NCBI GenBank assembly: GCA_045536965.1
Contig: JAZSON010000023.1
Coordinates: 1-51,274, forward strand
From: UBA5448 sp045536965
GTDB taxonomy: Bacteria > Bacillota > Clostridia > Oscillospirales > SIG627
DNA: 51,274 nt
Direction of reading: 5' to 3'
Shown here: in pieces, positions 1-8,885 of the stretch
How positions within the stretch are numbered: the stretch's first letter is position 1
Layout of the letters: every line of letters begins with the position of its first letter
Made by a program: the position numbers and the translations under genes
Notes under the pieces: generated by a model
Database searches by the model: none
What the model saw: only the letters and a program-made list of their open reading frames with translations
Told to the model about the DNA's origin: nothing

Positions 1-112
1 CAAAACCCATCCCCCGCAGGGCACACCGAAAACCGCCTCATCCATCGCCTCCAACCATACAAATCCCTTTAACCAAAAACAAAACCCGTCCGCATAAAAT
101 CACCTCGCATGC

Positions 113-163
113 AGGCTCCCTTGTGCAAAGGGAGCTCCGCCGCAGGCGGTGAGGGATTGTCGT
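113..163. repeat. Palindromic interspersed repeat end (two hairpins)
   Basis: Two adjacent hairpins are visible. GCTCCCTT (115-122) pairs with AAGGGAGC (128-135), and CCGCC (137-141) pairs with GGCGG (145-149). They are followed by GAGGGATTGT. This arrangement resembles a short palindromic element I have seen dispersed in many Ruminococcaceae/Oscillospiraceae genomes, so I call it one end of a non-coding interspersed repeat. No second copy was found in this window. It lies downstream of the large secreted-protein gene and its terminator. Confidence 0.55.
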
Positions 164-202
164 CCTTTTCAAAACAACCAAAACCATCCCGAAACCGATA
201 AA

Positions 203-239
203 CGAAAAAAATCAGCCGCGCACATAAAGCACACGGCTG
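203..239 (-). terminator. Terminator of the large secreted-protein gene
   Basis: CAGCCG (213-218) pairs with CGGCTG (234-239), with a partly paired interior. On the minus strand the hairpin is followed by a run of seven T (plus-strand A-run at about 205-211). It sits about 20 bases past the stop codon of the gene at 257-3631, as expected for a rho-independent terminator. Confidence 0.6.
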
Positions 240-256
240 AAATATTTCATTGGATA

Positions 257-3200
257 TTATCGAATAATATCGTTGTCAAGATCGATATTCAGTTCATTTG
301 CAACATATTCGATGGATCTTTCAGTCTCTACCGAATAAATGGTTGTACCATCCGACAGCTCAATGTACGAGCGGCTGACAAAATCAACACCCTTCCAAGC
401 TTTGAGCCAAGCGGCATCACTGTCTTCTCTGCTGTCAACCAAAATCACATTGTATCTGTTGGGTTCGGCTTCAGAAAGAGCAACCGTACATGCCACATCG
501 AGTGCATCGGCAACGTCGCGGGTAAGCTCTTTGTCGCCCAAGATAGCGGCGGGAATCAGCAAAGCGCCCTTGGAAACCACCTCAAGACCGGTAACATGTT
601 CATAGGCAAGCTGATTGAATTCGTAACCAAAACGGATACCGTAAGGAGATTCGAGACGGATAGAAACACCCAACGCACGAACAGCATCGTCCAAAGAATA
701 GCTTTCGGCCGCACTGCCGTCCCATTCTGTAAACTTACCAACAGCAATCTCCAGCAGAGTTGCGTTGGAGTCGTCGCCCACTACGTTGGGGGTATCATCG
801 GTCGGAATGGTGGCAACGCCGACAACGTTACCCGTCAGCACGGAATCTTCAGAAACGTAAACGGTGGCGGTATTTTTTGCCTTCATGTGAACGCTATGAC
901 CCTTGAAGGTAACGTTCGAGCCGTTTTTCAAAATGAGGTTATCCAAACCGTTGGGATAAAACTCGGCGGGAGTTGCGCTACCCTGACCGTCGGGCAGATA
1001 GGTGGTCATGTGGCTGTAAGTGATCGAACCGGTATAACCGTCAAAAATGAGAGTGCGTTCCAAATCCCAGCAGAATTTATTGGTTCTGTTATTGACTGCT
1101 TTCGAACCGTTGTTGGTTTCTGCACCGTTGTGGTCGTAAATGTTTTTGACATTGCCGCCACGAAGAGTTACGATAAATTTACCCCGATTGATCTTACCGG
1201 CAGGATCATTCAAGCTGTCAAGCGAAGCAAACTTCAAAACGTCGACCGCACCGCCGTCAATCTGTACATAATCACTGGAATAACTGTGGATATTGTTGAG
1301 AGCAATCGTTCCGATTGCAGTTGTTTTACCGCCAATAAATACGCGGTGGGTACGATCTTGATCGCCCGATTGCGCATTCGTATATACAAATCCCCAATCA
1401 CCGCCAAAGACGAAATATTCAACGGAACTCTTAGACGCCATGGCATCCAAACCAAGCGTTTGCTTACTATGGGTCACAACATATCGATAATCGGGACCGA
1501 AGTACATACCGGCACGGGGAGTGAGACGACCGGCAGTCACATCTCTGCCCTGTCGGGTAAGAGTCAAGCCGTCAAATCCGACAAAGGATTCAAAGCCGTA
1601 ATAAAATGCACCCTTTGTAGCCGATGCCCCTTCATCAAAGTCTTGTAAGTTAAGCTGTACTTCGTTTGTCTTGCCGACAAAGAGGACGGGCTTTGTGCGA
1701 GCTGCAAAAAGGGGCTCATGACGTCCGCTGGGATGGGCAAAACCGGAAATGTCCCAGGTGTAATTTTCTTCAAAGCAAATAATACCCGCCATGTAACCGG
1801 GGTAATTTTCCCAAACAGTTTCAAGACTGTTGTACATCGCGGTGGCATCATCGGATGCCCCCACATGGAGAATAGGTACCCAAACAGCGGTGGCAATCAC
1901 CGAGCAACCGCCAAGATCAATCGTTTCGCCCGCAAAGTGGAATGCACCCTCAACATCCCAACCGTAGAATCCGACTTCAATGCCGTTTTCATCGGTCATG
2001 GTCACATGTCTCAGATCGTTGGGGAGCACATGGCGAATGTCGGAGGCAAACAAAACAGGATCGATCGTAAGACCGTTGTATCCGGTAACATAATTGAGGG
2101 TATAACCCGCATTCCAAGTTGAGCCGTTAAAACCACGGAAAATTTCCCCGCCAAACGAAGGCAAAACAAGGGCTGTTTTTGTTTCGGCCGTACCGTCATC
2201 GGACACACCGACAATACCCAGAGAACCGTTTTGTAAAGAAGAGGTTTCATCAAAGTAAACCACACCGCCACCGGCCGCTTCAACACAAACATCTGTGTTG
2301 GCAAATTTCACCGAAGCGCCGTTTACAAAGTAGATGGCATCCAAACCGTTGGGGTTGGCATTCGCTGTGTCTGCGATGTGATAATAATTCACCGCACCTT
2401 CAAAACCGTCAAAGGTCAGCACCTTTTTCAGATCAGTACAGTGAGGTTGCGTCCAACTATTTTTATAATAATCATAGACATTCAGTATTTTTGAGCCGTC
2501 ATCATTTGCGCCCTTATGAACAGTCACGTCAAAAAGACCCGAGCAGTTGTAACCATCTCCCATATAAGAATACTGTACTTTCGTTACCTCGGCGCCTGCA
2601 TGGATATCAACGTAGGTGTCGTTTGTGCTTTTGATATTGTTGAGTACGATGGTACCGACCGTAAAATTGTGCGCTAAATAAACGTGATGGGTGGGGAACA
2701 GCGAACCACTGGCAAAACCCAAATACAAATAGCCAACGGTACTGTTGTAAAAACGAAATTCTGCATCCACAGCGGTCGACGCCATTTGCATGTACATTGT
2801 TTGATTACAGGTAAAAACACCGTTCAAACCAATACCGCCGCCCTTTTTAAAGAAAAAGCGCGTGTTGATGTCGGTCACAAACTGCAACTTCACACCGTCT
2901 ATAAAAGCGTAATCTTCAAAACCGAAATGGAAGAATTGCGTGCCCTCAAACTTGTTGTCAAATTTAACAGTGGTTGAAGCCTGATCCGCAGTGAACATGA
3001 CAGGAAGACCGAGCGGCTTGAGCATGACATCGTACATAACGTAGCTTCCAGACGATGTGATATGGAAAACACCCTTGGAATCCGCCCAGTTCTTACTGGA
3101 TTTAACAAGATGCTCATCATCTTCCAAAGCGCCGTATTTGGCAACATCCACTTCCTGATTGCCGACAAAATAAACAGCAACAGCCTCAACATTTGTTTTA

Positions 3201-3631
3201 TCAAATGCTTTCAATGCAACCACGGCATCAAAGAAATCGGCAAAGGGAGCATCAATATCGCCAACCATGCCCGCTTCGGTGGCATTGGGATCGACAGCCG
3301 CGATCACAGCCCAAACAGCCGTCGCGGTCAAACCGCCCACAGGCATTTCGACAAAGTCACCTGCGTGCATCAGCTTACCGTCAATCTTCCAGCCGTAGAA
3401 AACAACGTTGTAGCCGTCTTTTTCGTAGACTGCGCCCGAAAGGTCATTGGTAAGATAAAATTCGGTACCGACGGCAAGCGATTCGCCGACAGGTGCCTCA
3501 ACCTCCACACCGCCTACATCATAGGTGATCGAGAAATTATCTCCCGCAGCAAAGGCAAGCATACCCGCAGGCAAAAGAGCCAGCAGCATCAAAGTCGAAA
3601 GAACGAGAGAAAGAATGCGTTTTTTCATCAT
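257..3631 (-). CDS. Large secreted protein with two homologous halves
   Basis: The protein has 1124 residues and a clear Sec signal peptide (about residues 1-29: KKR, hydrophobic core, AFA-A). Two related halves follow. The FYGW..(D/E)G motif recurs at about 78-85 and 555-562, each followed by an ATAVW strand. TI(V/A)LNNI recurs at about 327 and 775. A (V/I)..DG(F/Y).G....Y.H stretch followed by PNGLD also occurs in both halves. The composition (short Gly/Asn/Val-rich strands) suggests a beta-solenoid or beta-sandwich surface protein. The tail (about 988-1124) resembles a C-terminal domain often seen in clostridial secreted proteins, ending in an RSIEYVANEL-type helix; this is from memory. 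There is no LPXTG, SLH module or transmembrane anchor, so it may be released or bound non-covalently. The start is supported by GGAGG seven bases upstream. Function is unknown; adhesion or glycan binding would be a guess. Confidence 0.8.
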   Translation of the reverse strand: MMKKRILSLVLSTLMLLALLPAGMLAFAAGDNFSITYDVGGVEVEAPVGESLAVGTEFYLTNDLSGAVYEKDGYNVVFYGWKIDGKLMHAGDFVEMPVGGLTATAVWAVIAAVDPNATEAGMVGDIDAPFADFFDAVVALKAFDKTNVEAVAVYFVGNQEVDVAKYGALEDDEHLVKSSKNWADSKGVFHITSSGSYVMYDVMLKPLGLPVMFTADQASTTVKFDNKFEGTQFFHFGFEDYAFIDGVKLQFVTDINTRFFFKKGGGIGLNGVFTCNQTMYMQMASTAVDAEFRFYNSTVGYLYLGFASGSLFPTHHVYLAHNFTVGTIVLNNIKSTNDTYVDIHAGAEVTKVQYSYMGDGYNCSGLFDVTVHKGANDDGSKILNVYDYYKNSWTQPHCTDLKKVLTFDGFEGAVNYYHIADTANANPNGLDAIYFVNGASVKFANTDVCVEAAGGGVVYFDETSSLQNGSLGIVGVSDDGTAETKTALVLPSFGGEIFRGFNGSTWNAGYTLNYVTGYNGLTIDPVLFASDIRHVLPNDLRHVTMTDENGIEVGFYGWDVEGAFHFAGETIDLGGCSVIATAVWVPILHVGASDDATAMYNSLETVWENYPGYMAGIICFEENYTWDISGFAHPSGRHEPLFAARTKPVLFVGKTNEVQLNLQDFDEGASATKGAFYYGFESFVGFDGLTLTRQGRDVTAGRLTPRAGMYFGPDYRYVVTHSKQTLGLDAMASKSSVEYFVFGGDWGFVYTNAQSGDQDRTHRVFIGGKTTAIGTIALNNIHSYSSDYVQIDGGAVDVLKFASLDSLNDPAGKINRGKFIVTLRGGNVKNIYDHNGAETNNGSKAVNNRTNKFCWDLERTLIFDGYTGSITYSHMTTYLPDGQGSATPAEFYPNGLDNLILKNGSNVTFKGHSVHMKAKNTATVYVSEDSVLTGNVVGVATIPTDDTPNVVGDDSNATLLEIAVGKFTEWDGSAAESYSLDDAVRALGVSIRLESPYGIRFGYEFNQLAYEHVTGLEVVSKGALLIPAAILGDKELTRDVADALDVACTVALSEAEPNRYNVILVDSREDSDAAWLKAWKGVDFVSRSYIELSDGTTIYSVETERSIEYVANELNIDLDNDIIR

Positions 3632-3669
3632 TTTGATTCCTCCGTTAAAACAACAAAATAGATAAGGTA

Positions 3670-3698
3670 ATTATATCACAAACTTTCTCTCTTGTCTA
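3670..3698 (-). promoter_or_regulatory. SigA promoter for the large secreted protein
   Basis: On the minus strand TAGACA (3698-3693) and TATAAT (3675-3670) are separated by 17 bases, about 40 bases upstream of the start codon. This is one mismatch from the vegetative consensus. Confidence 0.7.
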
Positions 3699-3740
3699 TA
3701 TATTTTTCCTTTTCATAATCTTTTTCATAATCTTTTTTTA

Positions 3741-3769
3741 TATCCATCCTCACCCCTTTGCATATACTG
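3741..3769 (+). promoter_or_regulatory. Possible mother-cell sigma (SigE/SigK) promoter of dpaAB
   Basis: CATATACTG at 3761-3769 resembles the SigE/SigK -10 pattern CATANNNTA, and an AT-rich segment lies at the -35 distance. No SigA-type box pair was seen. dpaAB is transcribed by SigK in Bacillus, so the assignment rests partly on that. Weak evidence. Confidence 0.3.
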
Positions 3770-3799
3770 AAATTGAACTCTGCGGAAAGGATGAATGAT

Positions 3800-4618
3800 A
3801 TGAACCACACCTTCGTTATATGCGGTGACGACAAACGTTACCGCCATTTGGCGGAGCTTTTGATACAGGATAACCACGAAGTCTATTTATGGGGATGCAA
3901 CTTCACGGTTGAACACTGTCACCCCCTATGCACCCTATACACCTTAACCCACCCCGTGATCCTCCTTCTCCCCTTCACGGTGCAGGATGCCGAACAAATT
4001 TACGCCCTCAAAACCGTACCCATCGGTTCGATCGTCATAGGCGGCTCCCTCAAAACCGAAGGTGCTGTCATTGCGCGGGAAAAACGGCTGGTTTATCACA
4101 ATCTGCTCGATGATGCCCTCTATAAACGTGACAACGCCGTGCCGACGGCGGAAGGAGTCCTCTCCCTCGTCATCAACGAAACCGACCGCGTTTTATCAGG
4201 GCGCAACATTTTACTTTTCGGTTTTGGAAACGTAGGCAAAGCCACCGCCAAGGTCTTTTTCGCCTGCGATGCAAATGTCACCGTTTGTTCGGTCAGCGAA
4301 GAAGAACTGCTTTCGGCCAAGGAAATCGGATGTAAGACTTTAAAACTCCCTCTCCCCGACGATGCCTTTGCAAGCTTGGGTGAATACGACTGCTGTATCA
4401 ATACCATTCCCTGCCACAACATTGTCAGCGAAGAGATTATAAAGGCATTTTCCCCCCATATCCTTTTGGTAGAGGTCGCAAGCGGTAGCCACAACATCCA
4501 CTACGCCACCGCCGAAGATTGCGGTATCCGAACCCTGCGTGCTATATCCCTGCCGGGAAAAATTGCCCCCCGCTCGGCGGCGGAATATATCCGCAGCGGC
4601 ATATACCGCCGTCTGTAA
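3800..4618 (+). CDS. dpaA: Dipicolinate synthase subunit A
   Basis: Subunit A of dipicolinate synthase (SpoVFA) acts with subunit B in the mother cell to make dipicolinic acid, which is loaded with calcium into the spore core. The 272-residue product has a DpaA N-terminal region (FVICGDDKRY) and a Rossmann nucleotide-binding loop GFGNVGKA near residues 150-160, typical of the C-terminal dehydrogenase-like domain. An in-frame ATG lies at 3758, but the start at 3800 has GGAAAGG nine bases upstream and gives the usual N-terminus. The stop is 14 bases before dpaB, and the pair forms an operon. Unlike Bacillus, no asd, dapG or dapA follows. Its presence is the strongest sign that the host sporulates. 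Confidence 0.93.
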   Translation: MNHTFVICGDDKRYRHLAELLIQDNHEVYLWGCNFTVEHCHPLCTLYTLTHPVILLLPFTVQDAEQIYALKTVPIGSIVIGGSLKTEGAVIAREKRLVYHNLLDDALYKRDNAVPTAEGVLSLVINETDRVLSGRNILLFGFGNVGKATAKVFFACDANVTVCSVSEEELLSAKEIGCKTLKLPLPDDAFASLGEYDCCINTIPCHNIVSEEIIKAFSPHILLVEVASGSHNIHYATAEDCGIRTLRAISLPGKIAPRSAAEYIRSGIYRRL

Positions 4619-4632
4619 CAAAGGAGGAACCC

Positions 4633-5214
4633 ATGAACAAACCCATAGCGGGACTGGGGCTGACGGGATCCTTCTGCACCTTTTCGTCACTTGTGGCACA
4701 ACTGCCCGCTCTTTGCGGGCAGTTTCACGTTATACCCGTTTTATCCCAAACAGCGGCAACCACCGATACACGTTTTGGGAAAGCGCATGATCTGGTCATG
4801 AAACTGGAAGAGATCACAGGCGAAAAAGTGCGGACATCCATCACCGAGACCGAGCCCTTCGGTCCCAAAAAAACCCTTGATATTATGATTATTGCCCCCT
4901 GCACAGGCAACACCTTGGCAAAACTGGCAAACGGCATCACCGACACCGCCGTCACCATGGCGGCAAAATCCCATCTGCGCAACGGCGGCCCCCTTCTTCT
5001 TGCCCCCTCCACCAACGATGCACTCGGTGCGGCGGCAAAAAACATCGGAACCCTTCTCAATCAAAAACAGATCTATTTTGTGCCGTTTTATCAGGACAAC
5101 TATAATCTGAAACCGCGCTCTGCCGTTGCCTCGATGCCCCACCTTCTTCCCGCCGCCCTTGCGGCCATGGAAGGAAAACAGCTCCAACCCATCCTCTTGC
5201 CCCCGCAAGGGTAA
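4633..5214 (+). CDS. dpaB: Dipicolinate synthase subunit B (flavoprotein)
   Basis: Subunit B of dipicolinate synthase (SpoVFB) is a flavoprotein-fold partner of DpaA. The 193-residue product begins with GLGLTGSFCTF and contains IIAPCTGNTLAKLANGITD, the conserved phosphopantothenoylcysteine-decarboxylase-like flavin-binding segment; PST follows. A strong ribosome-binding site AAGGAGGA (4621-4628) fixes the start at 4633. The length matches the family (about 200 residues). The gene ends at a bidirectional terminator shared with the convergent dnaJ. Confidence 0.93.
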   Translation: MNKPIAGLGLTGSFCTFSSLVAQLPALCGQFHVIPVLSQTAATTDTRFGKAHDLVMKLEEITGEKVRTSITETEPFGPKKTLDIMIIAPCTGNTLAKLANGITDTAVTMAAKSHLRNGGPLLLAPSTNDALGAAAKNIGTLLNQKQIYFVPFYQDNYNLKPRSAVASMPHLLPAALAAMEGKQLQPILLPPQG

Positions 5215-5217
5215 AAA

Positions 5218-5256
5218 AAGGCGCACAGAAGCTGTGCGCCTTATGTTCTGTTTTTT
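5218..5256. terminator. Bidirectional terminator between dpaB and dnaJ
   Basis: AAGGCGCACAG (5218-5228) pairs perfectly with CTGTGCGCCTT (5232-5242). A T-rich tract follows on the plus strand (to about 5256) and an A-run precedes it (5213-5219), giving a T-run on the minus strand. It serves the converging dpaAB and hrcA-dnaJ operons. Confidence 0.85.
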
Positions 5257-6397
5257 ATGAACGTTTTTGAAAAATATTTCTCAATTTTTCACCAAACGAT
5301 GCACGGTTATCCAAATTGGAATTATTCAAGCTCTTGTCAAATTCCTGCAACAGTTCTTTTTGCTTGTTGGTCAACCGCTTGGGCACTTCCAAGATCACCT
5401 GCACCACCAAATCACCGCGTGAACGGCTGTTGATCATTTGCACACCCTTGTTTTTCAATGTGAAGGTTGCGCCCGACTGGGTTCCCTCCGCGATGGTATA
5501 TTTATATTCGCCCTCTAAAGTCGGCACGGTGATTTGAGCGCCGAGGGTCGCTTCGGCAAAGGTGATCGGCACCTCGCAGAAAAGATCATATCCCTGCCGT
5601 TCAAATACGGGATGGGGTCTGACACCCACTTGTACATATAGATCGCCGCTGGAACCGCCGCGTTTTCCGCCATTGCCCTGTCCTTTTACAAGCACACGCT
5701 GTCCATCATCAATGCCCGCAGGAATCGTAACCTCCAGCTTTTTGGCTTTGCGTTCCACCCCGTCACCGTGGCAAACCGAGCAGGGATTTTTGATAATCCG
5801 TCCGCTGCCGCCGCAAGCATCACAGGGGCGCGTCGTTTGAATGGTACCCAAAAGAGAACGCTGCTGCACATGAATCTGTCCCGTTCCTCCGCACTTGGAA
5901 CAAGTTTCTGGATGGGAACCTTTTTCAGCGCCGCTTCCGTTACAGTTTGAACATTTTTCATAACGGTTGAAAGACACTTCTTTTTTGCACCCAAAAACCG
6001 CTTCTTCAAAAGAAATCATCACCTTAACGGCAATGTCATCTCCGCGTTCAGGCCCGTTTCTCCGACGAGCGCCACCGCCGCCGCTGAAAAACGATTCGAA
6101 AATATCTCCCATATCAAAGCCGCCAAAGCCGCCGCCGAAACCGCTGCCTCCACCACCGAAGCCTTGTGGACCTTCGGCACTGCCGAAACGGTCGTAATTC
6201 TCCCTTTTCTGGGGATCGGAAAGCACATCGTTTGCCTCATTGACCTCTTTGAAGCGTTCTTCCGCCTCTTTATCCCCGGGATTCATATCGGGGTGGTACT
6301 TTTTGGCAAGCTTGCGGTAGGCCTTTTTGATTTCATCGGCAGAAGCCGAGCGCTCGATGCCTAAAATCTCATAATAATCACGTTTTGCGTCCGCCAT
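5255..6397 (-). CDS. dnaJ: Chaperone protein DnaJ
   Basis: Hsp40 co-chaperone that delivers unfolded clients to DnaK and stimulates its ATPase in the cytoplasm. The 380 residues show the J domain with HPD (YHPDMN, about residue 36), a Gly/Phe-rich linker (about 75-115), four CxxCxGxG zinc-finger repeats (CSNCNGSG, CSKCGGTG, CDACGGSG, CSVCHGDG) and the C-terminal substrate-binding domain. It is the last gene of hrcA-grpE-dnaK-dnaJ, 49 bases after dnaK, with a GAGAGG ribosome-binding site. Control is through the CIRCE/HrcA site upstream of hrcA. Confidence 0.98.
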   Translation of the reverse strand: MADAKRDYYEILGIERSASADEIKKAYRKLAKKYHPDMNPGDKEAEERFKEVNEANDVLSDPQKRENYDRFGSAEGPQGFGGGGSGFGGGFGGFDMGDIFESFFSGGGGARRRNGPERGDDIAVKVMISFEEAVFGCKKEVSFNRYEKCSNCNGSGAEKGSHPETCSKCGGTGQIHVQQRSLLGTIQTTRPCDACGGSGRIIKNPCSVCHGDGVERKAKKLEVTIPAGIDDGQRVLVKGQGNGGKRGGSSGDLYVQVGVRPHPVFERQGYDLFCEVPITFAEATLGAQITVPTLEGEYKYTIAEGTQSGATFTLKNKGVQMINSRSRGDLVVQVILEVPKRLTNKQKELLQEFDKSLNNSNLDNRASFGEKLRNIFQKRS

Positions 6398-6446
6398 AAT
6401 AACCTCTCATGCGGGGAGGGTATAAAACCCGCCCCGCATATCCTAC

Positions 6447-8282
6447 TCATTGTTCGCTTTTATCGGTATAATCAGCGTTGTAATAACCGCCGTCATCGTT
6501 GTTTTCGTTGCCGTCAGACTGGCCGCCCTGCGGATTGTTCATATCAGGATTTTCCTGCTGATAAACCTTGGCAGAAAGGGCATAAAGTGCCTGCTTGAGC
6601 GCCTCGATGTCTGCTTTGATTTTCTCGTAATCCTCGGTCTTCAAGCTTTCCTTGAGCACATTGCTCTTTTCTTCGATGGGCGCCTTATCTTCGGCCGTCA
6701 CCTTATCACCAAGCTCGGAAATGGTACGTTCACACTGATAAACCAGATTTTCACCCTCATTTTTGGTTTCAATCTGTTCGCGGCGCAGCTTGTCCTCTGC
6801 CGCGTGCATTTCAGCTTCCTTCACCGCCTGCTCGATCTCTTCGGAAGACATGTTGGTAGAAGAAGTAATGGTGATCTTCTGCTCTTTACCCGTACCCTTA
6901 TCCATAGCGGAAACATTGACAATACCGTTGGCATCGATGTCAAAAGTAACCTCGATTTGGGGGATACCTCTCATTGCGGGGGGAATTCCGTCCAGCACAA
7001 AACGGCCGAGGGTCTTGTTGTCTCTTGCCATTTCGCGTTCGCCCTGCAACACATGGATTTCCACCGATGTTTGGTTGTTGGCGGCAGTCGAATAAATTTG
7101 GCTCTTCTTTACGGGAATGGTGGTGTTTCTTTCGATCAAACGGTTGAAAACACCGCCGAGTGTTTCAATACCCAGCGACAACGGCGTAACGTCAAGCAAA
7201 ACAATATCTTTCACATCGCCGCCCAAAACACCTGCCTGAATGGCAGCACCGATGGCAACACATTCGTCGGGATTGATGCCCTTGAAGGGTTCTTTGCCCA
7301 AGAAATTCTTAACAGCTTCCTGCACAGCAGGCACACGGCTGGAACCGCCAACCAAAAGCACCTTGTCCACATCGGAGGGCTGCAAGCCGGCATCCGAAAG
7401 AGCGCGGCGGGTAGGAATCATGGTTTTCTCGATCAAATCGGCAATCAGCTCGTTAAACTTCGCGCGAGTCAAGGTCGCATCAAAGTTCTTTGCGCCGTTG
7501 GCATCGGCATAGATAAAGGGAAGGGTGATGTTGGTGGACTGCATACCCGAAAGCTCAATTTTGGCTTTTTCAGCCGCCTCTTTCAGTCTCTGGTGTGCTG
7601 TCTTATCTTTGCGAAGATCGATGCCGTGCTCGCTCAAAAATTGATCGGCCATCCAATCGATCACGCGTGCATCAAAGTCATCGCCGCCCAAACGGTTGTT
7701 ACCTGCGGTGGCAAGCACCTCGAAAACGCCGTCGGAAATTTCCAAAAGAGATACGTCGAAGGTACCGCCGCCCAAGTCAAAGACGAGAATCTTCTGTTCG
7801 TTTTCTTTGTCAATACCGTAAGCAAGGGCAGCGGCGGTAGGTTCGTTGATAATACGAAGCACCTCAAGACCGGCGATTTTACCCGCATCTTTGGTGGCTT
7901 GTCTTTGGGCATCCGAGAAGTACGCGGGAACCGTGATAACCGCTTGGCTGACAGTCGTTCCGAGATAATTTTCAGCGTCGGATTTGAGCTTTTGCAGAAT
8001 CATTGCGGAAATTTCCTGCGGGGTGTAACCCTTGCCGTCAATATCCACTTTTTTGCTTGTGCCCATGTCTCTCTTAATCGAAGCGATGGTGCGTTCGGGG
8101 TTGATAATCGCCTGTCTTTTGGCGATTTGACCGACCATTCTCTCACCCGTTTTGGAAAAACCTACAACGGAAGGGGTTGTTCTCGCGCCTTCGGGATTGG
8201 GAATTACAATGGGTTCGCCGCCTTCGAATACAGCGACACAGGAGTTGGTTGTGCCAAGGTCAATACCAATAATTTTTGCCAT
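6447..8282 (-). CDS. dnaK: Molecular chaperone DnaK (Hsp70)
   Basis: ATP-dependent Hsp70 chaperone. The 611-residue product starts with the phosphate-1 loop GIDLGTTNSCVAV. It carries the VITVPAYFSDAQRQATKDAG and DLGGGTFDVSLL nucleotide-binding motifs, then the beta substrate-binding domain (DVTPLSLGIET) and a helical lid with an Asn/Gly-rich tail. The length is normal for Firmicutes DnaK. The start is supported by GGAGG. It lies 30 bases after grpE and 49 before dnaJ in the CIRCE-controlled operon. A long open frame antisense to it is a codon-bias shadow. Confidence 0.99.
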   Translation of the reverse strand: MAKIIGIDLGTTNSCVAVFEGGEPIVIPNPEGARTTPSVVGFSKTGERMVGQIAKRQAIINPERTIASIKRDMGTSKKVDIDGKGYTPQEISAMILQKLKSDAENYLGTTVSQAVITVPAYFSDAQRQATKDAGKIAGLEVLRIINEPTAAALAYGIDKENEQKILVFDLGGGTFDVSLLEISDGVFEVLATAGNNRLGGDDFDARVIDWMADQFLSEHGIDLRKDKTAHQRLKEAAEKAKIELSGMQSTNITLPFIYADANGAKNFDATLTRAKFNELIADLIEKTMIPTRRALSDAGLQPSDVDKVLLVGGSSRVPAVQEAVKNFLGKEPFKGINPDECVAIGAAIQAGVLGGDVKDIVLLDVTPLSLGIETLGGVFNRLIERNTTIPVKKSQIYSTAANNQTSVEIHVLQGEREMARDNKTLGRFVLDGIPPAMRGIPQIEVTFDIDANGIVNVSAMDKGTGKEQKITITSSTNMSSEEIEQAVKEAEMHAAEDKLRREQIETKNEGENLVYQCERTISELGDKVTAEDKAPIEEKSNVLKESLKTEDYEKIKADIEALKQALYALSAKVYQQENPDMNNPQGGQSDGNENNDDGGYYNADYTDKSEQ

Positions 8283-8312
8283 TTTTTGCCTCCAAAAATA
8301 TATTTATAGAAT

Positions 8313-8885
8313 TTAGTTAACAACTTTAACGAGAGCGTGACGAATGACACGTTCTCCGGCGATATACCCCTTTTGAAGCACCGCAACAACGGTGTTTTCG
8401 GGACCGCCCTCTTGCTCTTCGTGGAGCACCGCATTGTGCAAATTGGGATCAAATGGTTTATCCAAAGCATCAATTTCAACGACACCGAGCTTTTCAAGGG
8501 AAGAAACAAACTGTGTAAGTACCATGCCCACACCCTCGGAAAGCTGTGCAAAATCCTTGCACCCGCCGGCTCTTTCGAGATTGTCAATAACGGGAAGCAA
8601 TGTGTTGATCACATCGCTTTTGGCAGCGGCATACAATTCGTCCTTTTCTTTTTGCGTGCGCCGCTTGAAATTATCATATTCCGCGGCAACCCGCAAATAG
8701 CGATCGTTGATTTCGGCAAGCTGTTTTTTGATTTCCTCCGTCTCCTTTTGCAGGATCAACAGTTGACGGGCAACATCGGCTTCGTTTTCTTCCGACGTCG
8801 CATTTTCTGCGGACGGCTCGGTTGCTTCCTCGGGGGTTGTAACCTCTTCCTTTAATTCATCCGCTTTGTTGTTTTCAATCGTCAT
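8313..8885 (-). CDS. grpE: Nucleotide exchange factor GrpE
   Basis: GrpE releases ADP from DnaK. The 190-residue protein has an acidic N-terminus (Glu/Thr/Ala-rich, about 1-40), a long coiled-coil (about 40-85), the conserved YDNFKRRTQKEKDELY helix end, and the C-terminal beta domain with LNPNLHNAV-like (FDPNLHNAVLHEE) and VLQKGYI.GERVIRHALVKV. Its start overlaps the end of hrcA by 11 bases, suggesting translational coupling. The ribosome-binding site is AGGAAGG. Confidence 0.98.
   Translation of the reverse strand: MTIENNKADELKEEVTTPEEATEPSAENATSEENEADVARQLLILQKETEEIKKQLAEINDRYLRVAAEYDNFKRRTQKEKDELYAAAKSDVINTLLPVIDNLERAGGCKDFAQLSEGVGMVLTQFVSSLEKLGVVEIDALDKPFDPNLHNAVLHEEQEGGPENTVVAVLQKGYIAGERVIRHALVKVVN

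Noticed and set aside
149..1648. A 499-codon open frame antisense to the large secreted protein
   Set aside because: Cys/Arg/His-rich with no domain, no ribosome-binding site, and it spans a repeat and a terminator; the minus frame has a signal peptide and promoter.
6450..8309. A 619-codon open frame antisense to dnaK
   Set aside because: It mirrors dnaK over its whole length, has no ribosome-binding site and reads as a codon-bias shadow; DnaK itself is certain.
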